Assembly: GCA_947627215.1 (NCBI GenBank)
Contig: CANQVD010000010.1
Coordinates: 38,264 to 102,263, forward strand
Length of the DNA: 64,000 nt
Direction of reading: 5' to 3'
DNA from: an uncultured Eisenbergiella sp.
Lineage (GTDB): Bacteria; Bacillota; Clostridia; Lachnospirales; Lachnospiraceae
In this document: one piece after another, positions 16,461-25,766 of the stretch
Position numbering within the stretch: position 1 is the stretch's first letter
Layout: each line of letters starts with the position of its first letter
Position numbers and translations under genes: made by a program
Notes under the pieces: model-generated
Database searches by the model: none
What the model was told of the DNA's origin: nothing
What the model saw: the letters and a program-made list of their open reading frames with translations, nothing else

Positions 16461-18701
16461 ATGATGATAACTTTGGGAGCAAAACTCTGGCGTTTCATGA
16501 AAAGTACCCTAATCAGATACTTCCTTTCCTATTTTCTTATCATAACCGTTTTCATCCTTTGCTTTTTCTTCATCAATAAAAGACAGCTCCTGAACCGTAC
16601 CATGACGCAGAACACTGCGGAAATGAGCCGACGAATCTCTGATGCCGCCAGGGAACTGACAACCGATATCAGTTTTCTTACCAAAACCAGCGACTCTCTG
16701 AAAAAGGATATGATGCTCCTCTCCCTTAACGCCGGCGAGGGAACCCTAAAGGATAACCGGTTCCGCATCTATCAGGAACTGCTGAAATACTCGGAATGCA
16801 CGCCGCAGATCGGATCCGTCGTATATAAAGCCTCCGGTTCAAAGGAGGTAATGTCCACCCAATACTCCGTATCCTTTGAAGAGGACGGATTTCATATCAT
16901 TGACGCCGAACGGGGAACTCTGATATTTGATCCTTCTCCCTATCTGGACTCCTATGTGGGAAGTCTTGTCATTATTTCAAATGAAAGTATTTCTCGCATT
17001 ATCTATTTTCCGGTCACACATTCTTTGGACGGCGCGGTGATATTTTTTCTGCTCGACACCTCTTATATCCAAAAAACACTGAGCGGCCTTGTATCGGAAG
17101 AGATACCTACCGTCGGTCTCATGGATCAGAATCGGCGGATAGCGGCAGGTATAAACACCGGGCCGCTGCTGCAGTACGCGGATGCCCTTCCCGAACAGAG
17201 CGGTATATATCAGCCGGACAGGAGCACCTCCATATATGTGTACAGAGATCTTGTCAATGGGTTTTCGATCATCGCGATCCAATCCTCCGCCGCTCTTTCC
17301 GAACGCATAAACCAATCTTTTTGGGGGTCTTATGTGTGGATCATTGGATTGAGCACAATAGGCTTCCTTCTTTTGGTCACCGCAATGAGATTTACTTATG
17401 TCCCGCTGCACAGGCTGACCAAAATACTGCTGCCCGAAACCGATCATCGGCAGGAATATCTGACACTCCTGCAATCCTCTTTTGAAAAAAATACGGAACG
17501 CAACAGATTGCTGAATGAGAAACTGGAAAACTACCGGATCTCCATGCAAAAATCATTGTTTGAATCCATCCTTATCCCCTCCGACAGCGGGGAGGAAATC
17601 GATGCTGCTTATGTCGACCGTTTATTTGAACCGAATCCCAATAAGGAAATTTTCGTCATACAGATGATGGCTTCTTCCGGGATTCTTCCATATGCAGAGC
17701 TTCCTGACTTTTTTAACCGCGCGCTGCCGGGCGGAGATGCCTGTCGGCTTTTAAGTGTTAAAGAAGGACGCGCCTCGTTCCTGATCAATTATACGGGTGT
17801 TGAACCTGCAAAACACGATGTACTGCTGGAGCTGCTGCATCATCTGCATCAAAGAAAAGGATACCTGTCCGCTTTAAGCGAAAGTGCGGACACCGCGTCA
17901 GCGATTCCTGCCCTGTATGAAAACTCCCTTCGGGTCAGCCTTTCCTGGCCCCGGGAAGCAGTCGCGGATTCTGCTTCCATATATAGTGCCGCACAGCACC
18001 CGGCTTCAAATACATCATCCCGGTCGTACCCCCAGGCTGATCTGGAGCAGTTATCCTGTATGCTTGTCAACAGAAACTATTCACAGGCGCATGCCCTGAT
18101 CGATATCCTTTCAGAGTCCTTAAATCACTATGCCCAAAACAACGGAGAACTGTCGGACTTTTTCATACGCTGTGTCCTGATCGATATGCTCTCCTGTATC
18201 ATCAACTGCATAAACAATGCCAATATTCCTTTTGCATCCTATGAGGATCTGTATACGGAAACGCTGTTCTTCTGCCGCAGCACTCCCTATCGGGAAAATG
18301 CGAACCGGATCGTCACAAGGCTTCACGGCCTCGTAAACCTGTATCAGCAGGAATTAGACCAAATGGCTCTTACCCCCGGGCAGGTGATAAATCTTCTGAA
18401 AGAAAATTTTGCCGATCCGGATTGTTCCATCACCATGCTGGCGGATAAATGCCATATCAGTATCGCCTACATGAGCTACCTCATCAAAAAGGAACTGGAT
18501 CAGAACTTTTCTGACTTTCTCTGGTCCCTTCGCCTGGAAAAGGCCAAGGAGCTTTTAAGCGGATCCGATGGGTCCATCGATGAGATCAGTATCGCGGTAG
18601 GATATTTAAATACCAGCAGTTTCCGGCGGAAATTTAAACAGGAAACCGGTCTGACGCCTTCTCAATGGAGGCAGAACAATCGCAAAAAGCACAATATTTA
18701 G
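16461..18701 (+). CDS. membrane-bound AraC-family regulator (YesN-like)
   Basis: 746 residues. The first membrane helix is at about 15-37, an extracytoplasmic sensor region follows to about 285, and a second helix lies at about 287-308. A linker then leads to an AraC/XylS DNA-binding domain at about 640-745 with two helix-turn-helix units (ITMLADKCHISIAYMSYLI and IDEISIAVGYLNTSSFRRKF). This is the one-component layout found next to LplB/LplC/LipO operons, where the outer domain senses the glycan or the loaded binding protein. The ATG at 16461 is preferred because AAGGAG lies 9 nt upstream; the frame is open much further up, overlapping the divergent gene. It probably activates both arms of the catabolic island. 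Confidence 0.9.
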   Translation: MMITLGAKLWRFMKSTLIRYFLSYFLIITVFILCFFFINKRQLLNRTMTQNTAEMSRRISDAARELTTDISFLTKTSDSLKKDMMLLSLNAGEGTLKDNRFRIYQELLKYSECTPQIGSVVYKASGSKEVMSTQYSVSFEEDGFHIIDAERGTLIFDPSPYLDSYVGSLVIISNESISRIIYFPVTHSLDGAVIFFLLDTSYIQKTLSGLVSEEIPTVGLMDQNRRIAAGINTGPLLQYADALPEQSGIYQPDRSTSIYVYRDLVNGFSIIAIQSSAALSERINQSFWGSYVWIIGLSTIGFLLLVTAMRFTYVPLHRLTKILLPETDHRQEYLTLLQSSFEKNTERNRLLNEKLENYRISMQKSLFESILIPSDSGEEIDAAYVDRLFEPNPNKEIFVIQMMASSGILPYAELPDFFNRALPGGDACRLLSVKEGRASFLINYTGVEPAKHDVLLELLHHLHQRKGYLSALSESADTASAIPALYENSLRVSLSWPREAVADSASIYSAAQHPASNTSSRSYPQADLEQLSCMLVNRNYSQAHALIDILSESLNHYAQNNGELSDFFIRCVLIDMLSCIINCINNANIPFASYEDLYTETLFFCRSTPYRENANRIVTRLHGLVNLYQQELDQMALTPGQVINLLKENFADPDCSITMLADKCHISIAYMSYLIKKELDQNFSDFLWSLRLEKAKELLSGSDGSIDEISIAVGYLNTSSFRRKFKQETGLTPSQWRQNNRKKHNI

Positions 18702-18721
18702 AGGCATCAAAATAATGTCTC

Positions 18722-18750
18722 TTGGCTGTTCCATTCCAAAAAGCTATGAT
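18722..18750 (+). promoter_or_regulatory. promoter of the rightward catabolic arm
   Basis: TTGGCT (18722-18727), 17 bp, TATGAT (18745-18750). Located between the regulator and the FAH gene; a short hairpin CAGGC/GCCTG lies in the leader. It is a plausible target of the AraC regulator. Confidence 0.55.
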
Positions 18751-18812
18751 GAAAACGGCAAAAGGGGTACACAGGCATTCAAGCCTGCGAAAAGGAAAGG
18801 ATAACAGACAAA

Positions 18813-20624
18813 ATGAAACTGGCAACGTTTGTGTGGAACGAGACAGAAAGCTGGGGGCTGGTGCTTACAGATGAGGACGGCGTGAAATGGGTGTATGAAC
18901 CGGAAAAATGCGAAAGGGCTTTCTGGAATGTGGGCGGGGGAAATGGGACGAACGGCTATTATATGTGTCTTCCTGAGTTTATGCCGAACCGCAAATGGCC
19001 CGGGACGCTGAAAGAATTTCTGCAGATGGGTGAAGAAGGCATGGAACGGCTGAAACGGTTTGAGACGTTCCTGATACGCTATATCAAACAATCGGATCCC
19101 TATTATATCAGATGCTGCGGCCATCCCTTATCTGAGGTACGGCTTCGGCCGCCGATACCCAGAAGCAGGCTGTTTCTCGGATTGGTGCAAAACAGTCCAT
19201 CCTTCTGGCGGGCCCGCCCGGACCGCATTCATTCCAATTTTTTGCCGCAGGCCCATCAGCGCCCGTCGACTTCTGTTGTTGGAAGCGGAGAAGTTTATCT
19301 GGGTGAGCCCGGAGGCAATGTGGAGCTTGGGATCGTGATCGGCAAAGAATGCTACCACGTATCCATTGAGAAGGCGTATGACTATATTGCCGGATACGTT
19401 GTTGTATATGACAGTCAGGTCAACGCATATTATGAAAATTTTGATCCCGCCGCTGGAAACTGGCGTACGGAACTGCTGGAAAAATATCCTGACTGGTTCG
19501 CGGACGCGACGGGTTCATGGATCGGCAAGGGAGCGGATTCCCACTGCATCTGCGGGCCCTATCTGACAACGAAGGATGAGATCGGAAATCCATACGATCT
19601 TCTGGTATGGACGGAGACCAATCATGGGAGAAGAGATCGTTCCAGCACAGCCGGTTATTCGCTCGGTGTGGAGAGGACAGTGCATTTCTTTGCACAGTTT
19701 ATGCATCTGCATCCCGGGGATATCATCCATATGGGAACGGTCGGGACAGATGGTATTTATGTGGATACGAATCTGATGCCGTTTGATGCGTGCGGATCGG
19801 TGGGCGGAGAAATCGAATGCTGCGGGAAGGTATGGGCCCATGTTCACTGTCCGGAAAAATTTGGCGATACGCGTCCGGCCGAACTCAAAAAGATACCGCT
19901 TGTACCTGCTGCGCATGATTTTATCAACGCTGTGGGTTCACAGATCACGGATTTTATTCCGTCAAAAGCCAGCAGCGTGTGGACCTGCTACGGGAATTTT
20001 GATACCTGCATGGAGGTGTCAGGCTGGAAAAAAGCTCCCTCGCCGCGCATGCTGAACGGACCGGCAAGCCAGATCGCGGGAACCGAAGGGGAGGAACTGA
20101 TCCTTTCGCCGATCGCACAGGATCTGGATATTTCGGCGGAGGCTGCGGTAATCATCTCCAGGGTTGGCAAAAAAATAAAAAGCTCGGAAGCGCAGGAGTA
20201 CATCCTGGGATATGCAGCGGTTCTGTCTGTCTGCGACCGTTCCATCAAAAACCGGATCATAGAACCGGCTACGCCGCAGGAGCGGGAAATCGGTCTGGTA
20301 TACGGGCGGTGGGGGGATGGCTACAATGCACTGAGCGACGTGAAGACGCTTTCTTCTCTTTCCGGACGGAAGATCACGCTGTCCGTGGAAGGGATCGGAT
20401 GCGCGGAAGGCAGTACGGACGAATATGTCTGCACTCCGGCGCGCTGCGTGGAATTTCTTACCACTGAAACCACGGTGCTGGCCGGTGATGTGATCCTTCT
20501 TGGGCGCATCGGACAGATCATCCATGTGGAGAAAGAGGCATACCGGAATGGCCTGCGGGCCACTGCAGTCGTTGAAGGGCTGGGAAGTGTCAGCAGGGTG
20601 ATCCGGCCATTTTCTGAAAAATAA
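18813..20624 (+). CDS. tandem fumarylacetoacetate hydrolase (FAH) domain protein
   Basis: 603 residues holding two FAH-type modules. The first (about 100-350) has a GSGEVYLGEPGGNVELGIVIG start, VVVYDSQVNAYYEN and the LHPGDIIHMGTVG loop typical of 2-keto-3-deoxy-acid dehydratases and hydrolases. The second (about 365-600) is a shorter repeat with LAGDVILLGRIGQ at the matching place. The family is usually 250-330 residues with one module. Enzymes of this fold hydrolyse acylpyruvates or dehydrate or hydrolyse 2-keto-3-deoxy sugar acids, including diketo-deoxyrhamnonate. With a rhamnosidase and a NanA-like aldolase nearby, a sugar-acid step is a reasonable inference. It is first in the rightward arm; the next gene starts 11 bp later. 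Confidence 0.85.
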   Translation: MKLATFVWNETESWGLVLTDEDGVKWVYEPEKCERAFWNVGGGNGTNGYYMCLPEFMPNRKWPGTLKEFLQMGEEGMERLKRFETFLIRYIKQSDPYYIRCCGHPLSEVRLRPPIPRSRLFLGLVQNSPSFWRARPDRIHSNFLPQAHQRPSTSVVGSGEVYLGEPGGNVELGIVIGKECYHVSIEKAYDYIAGYVVVYDSQVNAYYENFDPAAGNWRTELLEKYPDWFADATGSWIGKGADSHCICGPYLTTKDEIGNPYDLLVWTETNHGRRDRSSTAGYSLGVERTVHFFAQFMHLHPGDIIHMGTVGTDGIYVDTNLMPFDACGSVGGEIECCGKVWAHVHCPEKFGDTRPAELKKIPLVPAAHDFINAVGSQITDFIPSKASSVWTCYGNFDTCMEVSGWKKAPSPRMLNGPASQIAGTEGEELILSPIAQDLDISAEAAVIISRVGKKIKSSEAQEYILGYAAVLSVCDRSIKNRIIEPATPQEREIGLVYGRWGDGYNALSDVKTLSSLSGRKITLSVEGIGCAEGSTDEYVCTPARCVEFLTTETTVLAGDVILLGRIGQIIHVEKEAYRNGLRATAVVEGLGSVSRVIRPFSEK

Positions 20625-20635
20625 GGAGGGGCGCT

Positions 20636-22756
20636 ATGAGTATGAATTTTACATTTACCTGCGATGGATTTCAAATTGACGGAAAGGAACAGTTTCTTGT
20701 TTCCGGCGAATTCCAGTATTTCAGAGTTCCGATGGAAGATTGGAGACGTCGGATGCTCCTTTTAAAGGAGGCCGGAGGAAATTGCCTGGCGACGTATGTC
20801 CCCTGGCTGATCCACGAGCCAGTGGAAGGAACGATCCTTTTTGATGATGTCAGCTACCGGTCTCTGACCCGTTTCCTGGAACTGGCAAGGGAAATGGAGC
20901 TTGCAGTGATCCTGCGTCCGGGGCCGTATGTATGTTCTGAACTGATATGCGGCGGATATCCGGTCTGGCTGATCGAGAACTATCCGGAGATCATGGCGCA
21001 GGACATTCAGGGCAATCTCCAGAAAGGCTGGTATCCCTTATCCTATATGCATCCTGTTTTGCTGGAAAAGGCCAGAGTCTATTATAAAGCGTTTGCCGAG
21101 GTGGTGCGGCCGTTTCTGAATGATCCGGTCGTCATGTTTCAGCTCGATAATGAGCTGAAGGATTCGCTGGATTATCATCCGGTCACAATGGGAATCGGAA
21201 CAGATCAGGGACGGTATCCCAGTTTCCTGAAGAAGAAATACGAAACGATCGGCGCGGTAAACGCTGCTTACTCTCTCCACGTATCTGACTGGAGCGAGAT
21301 CAGACCCCAGCTTCTCTCCGATCAGACATCTCCCGCCGCGAGGAAGATGAAGGCCGACTACTGTGAGTTTTACCGCGAGGTTCAGGCTGAGTACTTCAGT
21401 CTTCTGACGGAATGGCTGTACGAAGATGGGCTGAAGCTCCCGGTCTGCCATAACTCGAAAAATCCGCAGCATAACGGCATATTTACAAAGGCAATAGAGG
21501 CGGTAAAGGCGGTTCCGGCCCCGTTTCTTCTGGGATCCGACCATTATTATATGTTGAATCAGAAATGGGCGCAGAACAATCCTACTCCGCAGTACGCGGT
21601 CAATATGTTCTGCTCGATGGAAATGCTGCGGAATCTGGGAATGCCGCCGACTGTTTTTGAACTGCCGGGCGGTGGTTTTCTTGATATGCCGCCGATCCTT
21701 CCGGAAGATCTGATGGCCTGCCATATGACCAATCTGGCTATGGGTATGAAAGGAATGAACTTTTATATCTTTACCGGAGGGCCTAACGTGCCCGGAACGG
21801 GCGGCGCCGGCGATGCATATGATTTTCATGCCTTTATCCGGGCGGACGGTTCCATAAATTCCACGTATGAGAACTTAAAGTCCTTTGGGAAGCTTTTGAA
21901 GGATAACGCCTGGATACAGCACGGACACCGGCGCGGTTCAGCGGTGATCGGATATGAATGGGCGCTGACAGAGCCCGAAGATCTCGACGGAACGGCTGTC
22001 GTGTTCAGCCGAAAGGACTGCCGGGAATTTTTCTGGCGGGGTGTGATCTATATAATGATGTGTTCGAAATTTGCGCCGGAGCTGGTCAGCCTTGATCATG
22101 AACTGGATCTGTCCCGGCCTCTGATCGTCCCATCGCCTTCTGTGATGTCGGAGAAAGCGCAGAAAAAACTGATCGAATATGTGGAGCGGGGAGGAAAGCT
22201 TCTGCTCATGGGCGATCTCCCGGAGACGGATGAGGACTTTGCCCCGTGCACACTGCTGCGCGATTATCTGGGCGTGAAAGAATTTGAAGCTCCATATAAG
22301 CACAATAAAGTTATCCGCTATGAACCTGTCGGAAATATGCATTCGTGGGAATCCATACATGTCATGAATTCTGTCCCCGAAGGGGCTGTGGTTCTGTGTA
22401 AGGAGGCGGCTACAGGAAAAACGGTTGGATTTTCAAAAAACTATGGTTCCGGCCAGGTGATCTATCTGTCATTCCGGGGAGAAATGGGGCAGTACGATCA
22501 GGCGGTATTTTTGGAAAAGCTTTTAGAAAGCCTTGGGGCCGTTCCCTGTGTGGAATCTTCGAACCGGAATATATTCACATCCCTGATCGAGGATAAAGAG
22601 GGACACCGGCTTCTAATGGCTATGAATCTGTACAGCAGTCCCCAATCGACGGAGCTGATCGTCTATGACAGGAACGGAGCCGCAGAGAGACGTGAACAAA
22701 TCGATCTTTCACCGATGGAGGTAAAAACCCTGGAATGGACGACGGACAGACTTTGA
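20636..22756 (+). CDS. beta-galactosidase-like glycoside hydrolase (GH35/GH42-like)
   Basis: 706 residues, no signal peptide. The N-terminus reads like GH35: SGEFQYFRVPMEDW, GGNCLATYVPW, then LRPGPYVCSELICGGYPVWL. The acid/base Glu is likely in MFQLDNELKD near residue 178, and the nucleophile may be the Glu in FELPGGGF, as in GH42-type barrels. The region at about 480-620 (VPSPSVMSEKAQKKLIEYVERGG) resembles the class-I glutaminase-like domain that follows the GH42 barrel. It therefore mixes features of the two families, both clan GH-A. It should hydrolyse a beta-galactoside or related sugar in the cytosol. AGGAGG precedes the start. Confidence 0.85.
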   Translation: MSMNFTFTCDGFQIDGKEQFLVSGEFQYFRVPMEDWRRRMLLLKEAGGNCLATYVPWLIHEPVEGTILFDDVSYRSLTRFLELAREMELAVILRPGPYVCSELICGGYPVWLIENYPEIMAQDIQGNLQKGWYPLSYMHPVLLEKARVYYKAFAEVVRPFLNDPVVMFQLDNELKDSLDYHPVTMGIGTDQGRYPSFLKKKYETIGAVNAAYSLHVSDWSEIRPQLLSDQTSPAARKMKADYCEFYREVQAEYFSLLTEWLYEDGLKLPVCHNSKNPQHNGIFTKAIEAVKAVPAPFLLGSDHYYMLNQKWAQNNPTPQYAVNMFCSMEMLRNLGMPPTVFELPGGGFLDMPPILPEDLMACHMTNLAMGMKGMNFYIFTGGPNVPGTGGAGDAYDFHAFIRADGSINSTYENLKSFGKLLKDNAWIQHGHRRGSAVIGYEWALTEPEDLDGTAVVFSRKDCREFFWRGVIYIMMCSKFAPELVSLDHELDLSRPLIVPSPSVMSEKAQKKLIEYVERGGKLLLMGDLPETDEDFAPCTLLRDYLGVKEFEAPYKHNKVIRYEPVGNMHSWESIHVMNSVPEGAVVLCKEAATGKTVGFSKNYGSGQVIYLSFRGEMGQYDQAVFLEKLLESLGAVPCVESSNRNIFTSLIEDKEGHRLLMAMNLYSSPQSTELIVYDRNGAAERREQIDLSPMEVKTLEWTTDRL

Positions 22757-22816
22757 GTCCCGGCAATTTGGGAGACTTTCAAAATACTGTACACAGCGAA
22801 AGGAGATAAATACCCG

Positions 22817-23869
22817 ATGATTCCCTATGATGGATTAAAGCTGTGCCCCCCGGACGGAAAAACGGAAAGACGCGCCTATTACGACGGTATTGCAGCTCTC
22901 ATCCAAAGGAAAAGTGACGAAGCCCGGGAAAACCGCAGCCGCTTCCTCTCCCCTCAAAAGCTGACGGCGGACCGCGACGGGTACCGGGCGCAATATCTTT
23001 TCATGCTGGGCTGGCCCCTGAATGGGGGCGCCGGCGGTGTTTTGAACGTCCATAAGCAACTGGCGGAGGAGAACGAGGCGCTGAAGATCTATCGCCTGTC
23101 TCTTGAAACACTGCCGGGACTATGGTTCCCGGGCCTTCTGTTCGAGCCGCAAAAGAAAGATGAACAAGCGCCACTGGTCATTGTAAATCCGGGCGGCGGC
23201 TACTGCGTGGAGGATCTGGTGGCCCATGGCGATTACAAATGCGGACAGTATCAAAATATGGCGGGCCGTTTTCTGGAACAGGGCTGCATCGTCTACGCGC
23301 CGCAGTTTCTCCTGTGGGGCTGCGACGGAATGAAACAGCCGGACACACGCCAGTTTTGGGACGTCAAACTAAAAGCGATGGGAAGCAGCATTGCCGCCCT
23401 GGAAATTTTCAATGTCCGCAGCGCCATTGATCATCTGGTATCCTCCGAGCCGGTGGATCCGAACCGCATCGGCATGATGGGGCTTTCTTACGGCGGTTTT
23501 TATGCGATCTACATTGCCGCCGCGGAGCCGCGGATAAAAGTAACCTTCGCCTCCTGCTTTTTCTGCGACCGCTTCTGCTCCGATACGTCGCCGACAGGCT
23601 GCCGCTCCGACTGGCTGTGGCAAAATTCAGCTCATACATTCTTTGACGCCGAGGTTGCCGCGCTGATCGCGCCCCGCGCCCTTTATATCGAAAACGGCGC
23701 GACGGATGAACTTTTTCCCATCCGCCTGTCACAGGCGGAATTTGACCGTCTCAAACCATTTTACTGCGCTGCCGGGGCGGAGGACAGACTGGTCTTCCAT
23801 ATCGGGGACAACGGACACAGCGTTGCCGACGGCGATTCCGGTTTTGAATTTTTTATGAGCAACCTGTAG
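22817..23869 (+). CDS. alpha/beta hydrolase (esterase/dienelactone hydrolase-like)
   Basis: 350 residues, cytosolic. The nucleophile elbow is GLSYGG near residue 221; a candidate Asp lies in NGATDELFP and the His in IGDNGHSVADG close to the C-terminus, giving a full catalytic triad. An oxyanion-type VNPGGGYCVEDL motif lies upstream. The layout resembles acetyl-xylan esterase or dienelactone-hydrolase-like enzymes placed in glycan operons, so deacylation of the imported glycan is the likely role. It lies 60 bp after the glycosidase gene, with AAAGGAG before the start. The exact ester is unknown. Confidence 0.82.
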   Translation: MIPYDGLKLCPPDGKTERRAYYDGIAALIQRKSDEARENRSRFLSPQKLTADRDGYRAQYLFMLGWPLNGGAGGVLNVHKQLAEENEALKIYRLSLETLPGLWFPGLLFEPQKKDEQAPLVIVNPGGGYCVEDLVAHGDYKCGQYQNMAGRFLEQGCIVYAPQFLLWGCDGMKQPDTRQFWDVKLKAMGSSIAALEIFNVRSAIDHLVSSEPVDPNRIGMMGLSYGGFYAIYIAAAEPRIKVTFASCFFCDRFCSDTSPTGCRSDWLWQNSAHTFFDAEVAALIAPRALYIENGATDELFPIRLSQAEFDRLKPFYCAAGAEDRLVFHIGDNGHSVADGDSGFEFFMSNL

Positions 23870-23959
23870 GAAAACCTGATCCCGTCAGAATTAGAAAAGG
23901 GAAGAATCCGATAAATCCTTCACAGATCATTCACACTATGGAAAGGAATGGTGAAATCG

Positions 23960-25732
23960 ATGAAAAAGAAAGAAATAATCCTCAGTGACCTCGCAGCCGC
24001 CGTGCAGGAAAAGGACAGGCTTTCCGATTTTTGTACCTCAGACCGCTGGGAAACCGTATCCTATGAGACCGCAGCCGCATCCGGACGGCTTCTGATCGCA
24101 TCGGAGCAAACCTTTCCCGATCCGGTCACGATCGACCCGAAACTGACCGGCCGGTACCGGATTTATGTCTGCATGGCAAACCACGGCGGAGGATGGGCCG
24201 CCAACCATATCCATCTGAAACTGACCAATGACGAATTTACCCGCGTCGCCAGTCCTGGCAACGTGTCCTCTTACATCCAATGGAGCGCCACGGAGGTTGT
24301 GGAAGAATCCCTCTGGAAATGCGCGGATATGACAGGACAGAAAATTGAAATTTCCAAAATACAGGACGGTCTGCCGCATACTTCCAATGTGCTCTGGTTC
24401 CGGTTCGTACCCATAGAATCGGAGGATAGCGCGGCGTATTCAGAGCCAAATCCGCTCCGTACCATGCTTGCGCACATGGATACCGATTTCCACTGTCTGG
24501 ATGTCCCCAAAAGCATTCATGACTACTGCAATGCCCTGAACGTCCTGAAGGACAGCGATGTGGGAATCCTCTGCCAGGAGGTGATGACGGATCTGGCCCG
24601 CTATAAGGTTCCCGGGCCGGAATATGTGTACCGTCAGAAACGGGGAGAATACCGGGAGAATTACCACCGGCATGTGAGTGAAAACAGAGAAAAGATCTAT
24701 CCGGAGGAGATCGCCTATGCCCACAAATGCGGCATAAAGCTGTTCGCCGCCCACCGAATGCAGCTTTCCTGCTTCTCCTTCCCCACATCCGCTCCGCTCT
24801 ATGATATCTCCTTTGTGTACGAACATCCGGAGCTTCGCTGCAGGGCGCGGGACGGCCGATACACCGAATTCCTTTCCTACGGATATCAGGAAATCCGGGA
24901 TTTCATGATCGGGAACATACTGGAATCCGCCAGACAGGGCTTTGACGGTGTGGAGCTCATCTGGACCCGTGGACAGCATCTGCTTTTTGAAGAACCTGTC
25001 CTGGAACGGTTCCGGGCTAAATTCGGTGATACGCCGGACTGCCGCCGTCTGCCCGCGGATGATCCCAGGCTTATGGAAGCAAAATCGGATATCATGACGG
25101 ATTTTTTCCGTCAGCTCCGAACCGCTCTGGACGGCTATGCCGCAGAACACGGGACCACACCGTTAAAAATATATGCCGCTGTTTACTTCGACCTGGAAAG
25201 CAGCAGAAAGGACAGCCTGGATGCAGAACGTCTCGCCGCAGAAGGACTGATCGACGGGATCATCCAAAGCAAGATGAAGGTCTGGGAAGAAACAGCCGAT
25301 TTACTGGCGGACGACGGGCTGATAGACCTTTCGAAATATACGGAAAAGGCCAAAACGAAATATGTTTATAACCGGATTTTCGGCAACCGGATCGACCTGA
25401 TCGTGTCCGGGATCCCGGCGTACCGGGCCATTGCCGATCAATATGGAATTGATTTCTATTCGGAAGTCCAATGGGAAGGTCAGGCGCCGCCGGAGGGATT
25501 TGTAAATGCCGCCAAGCAGATCTATGCTGCCGGCGGAAAAGGGATTGCCCTGTGGGACTGCGCTCCCTGCCGTATGGTGCCTCTGGCGGAATGGAACGCC
25601 ACTTCCCATCTGGGCGACCCGCAAACGGTTATGGAAATGTCCGATCAGACAGAGGCATATCATACCATCCACAAGGTTCTCTCCTACGGCGGTCGGGACA
25701 TGCGGTATGTCCATCCCGGCTGGCGCGGATAA
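23960..25732 (+). CDS. putative TIM-barrel glycoside hydrolase (GH10-like, uncharacterised)
   Basis: About 590 residues. The first 150 residues are a beta-sandwich-like domain (GRYRIYVCMANHGGGW). From about 170 a TIM-barrel-like region follows with EIAYAHKCGIKLFAAHR, then FDGVELIWTRGQHL (a candidate catalytic Glu at the end of a strand), and later GIDFYSEVQWEGQ. This pattern is shared by uncharacterised glycosidase-like proteins of Clostridia annotated as family 10-like; I cannot assign a CAZy family. ATG 23960 is preferred over 23948 for ribosome-site spacing. It sits between an esterase and an aldolase gene in the same arm, supporting a glycan-processing role. Confidence 0.65.
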   Translation: MKKKEIILSDLAAAVQEKDRLSDFCTSDRWETVSYETAAASGRLLIASEQTFPDPVTIDPKLTGRYRIYVCMANHGGGWAANHIHLKLTNDEFTRVASPGNVSSYIQWSATEVVEESLWKCADMTGQKIEISKIQDGLPHTSNVLWFRFVPIESEDSAAYSEPNPLRTMLAHMDTDFHCLDVPKSIHDYCNALNVLKDSDVGILCQEVMTDLARYKVPGPEYVYRQKRGEYRENYHRHVSENREKIYPEEIAYAHKCGIKLFAAHRMQLSCFSFPTSAPLYDISFVYEHPELRCRARDGRYTEFLSYGYQEIRDFMIGNILESARQGFDGVELIWTRGQHLLFEEPVLERFRAKFGDTPDCRRLPADDPRLMEAKSDIMTDFFRQLRTALDGYAAEHGTTPLKIYAAVYFDLESSRKDSLDAERLAAEGLIDGIIQSKMKVWEETADLLADDGLIDLSKYTEKAKTKYVYNRIFGNRIDLIVSGIPAYRAIADQYGIDFYSEVQWEGQAPPEGFVNAAKQIYAAGGKGIALWDCAPCRMVPLAEWNATSHLGDPQTVMEMSDQTEAYHTIHKVLSYGGRDMRYVHPGWRG

Positions 25733-25766
25733 ATCATACTGTCTGACAGAAAAAGGAGGAAATCAA

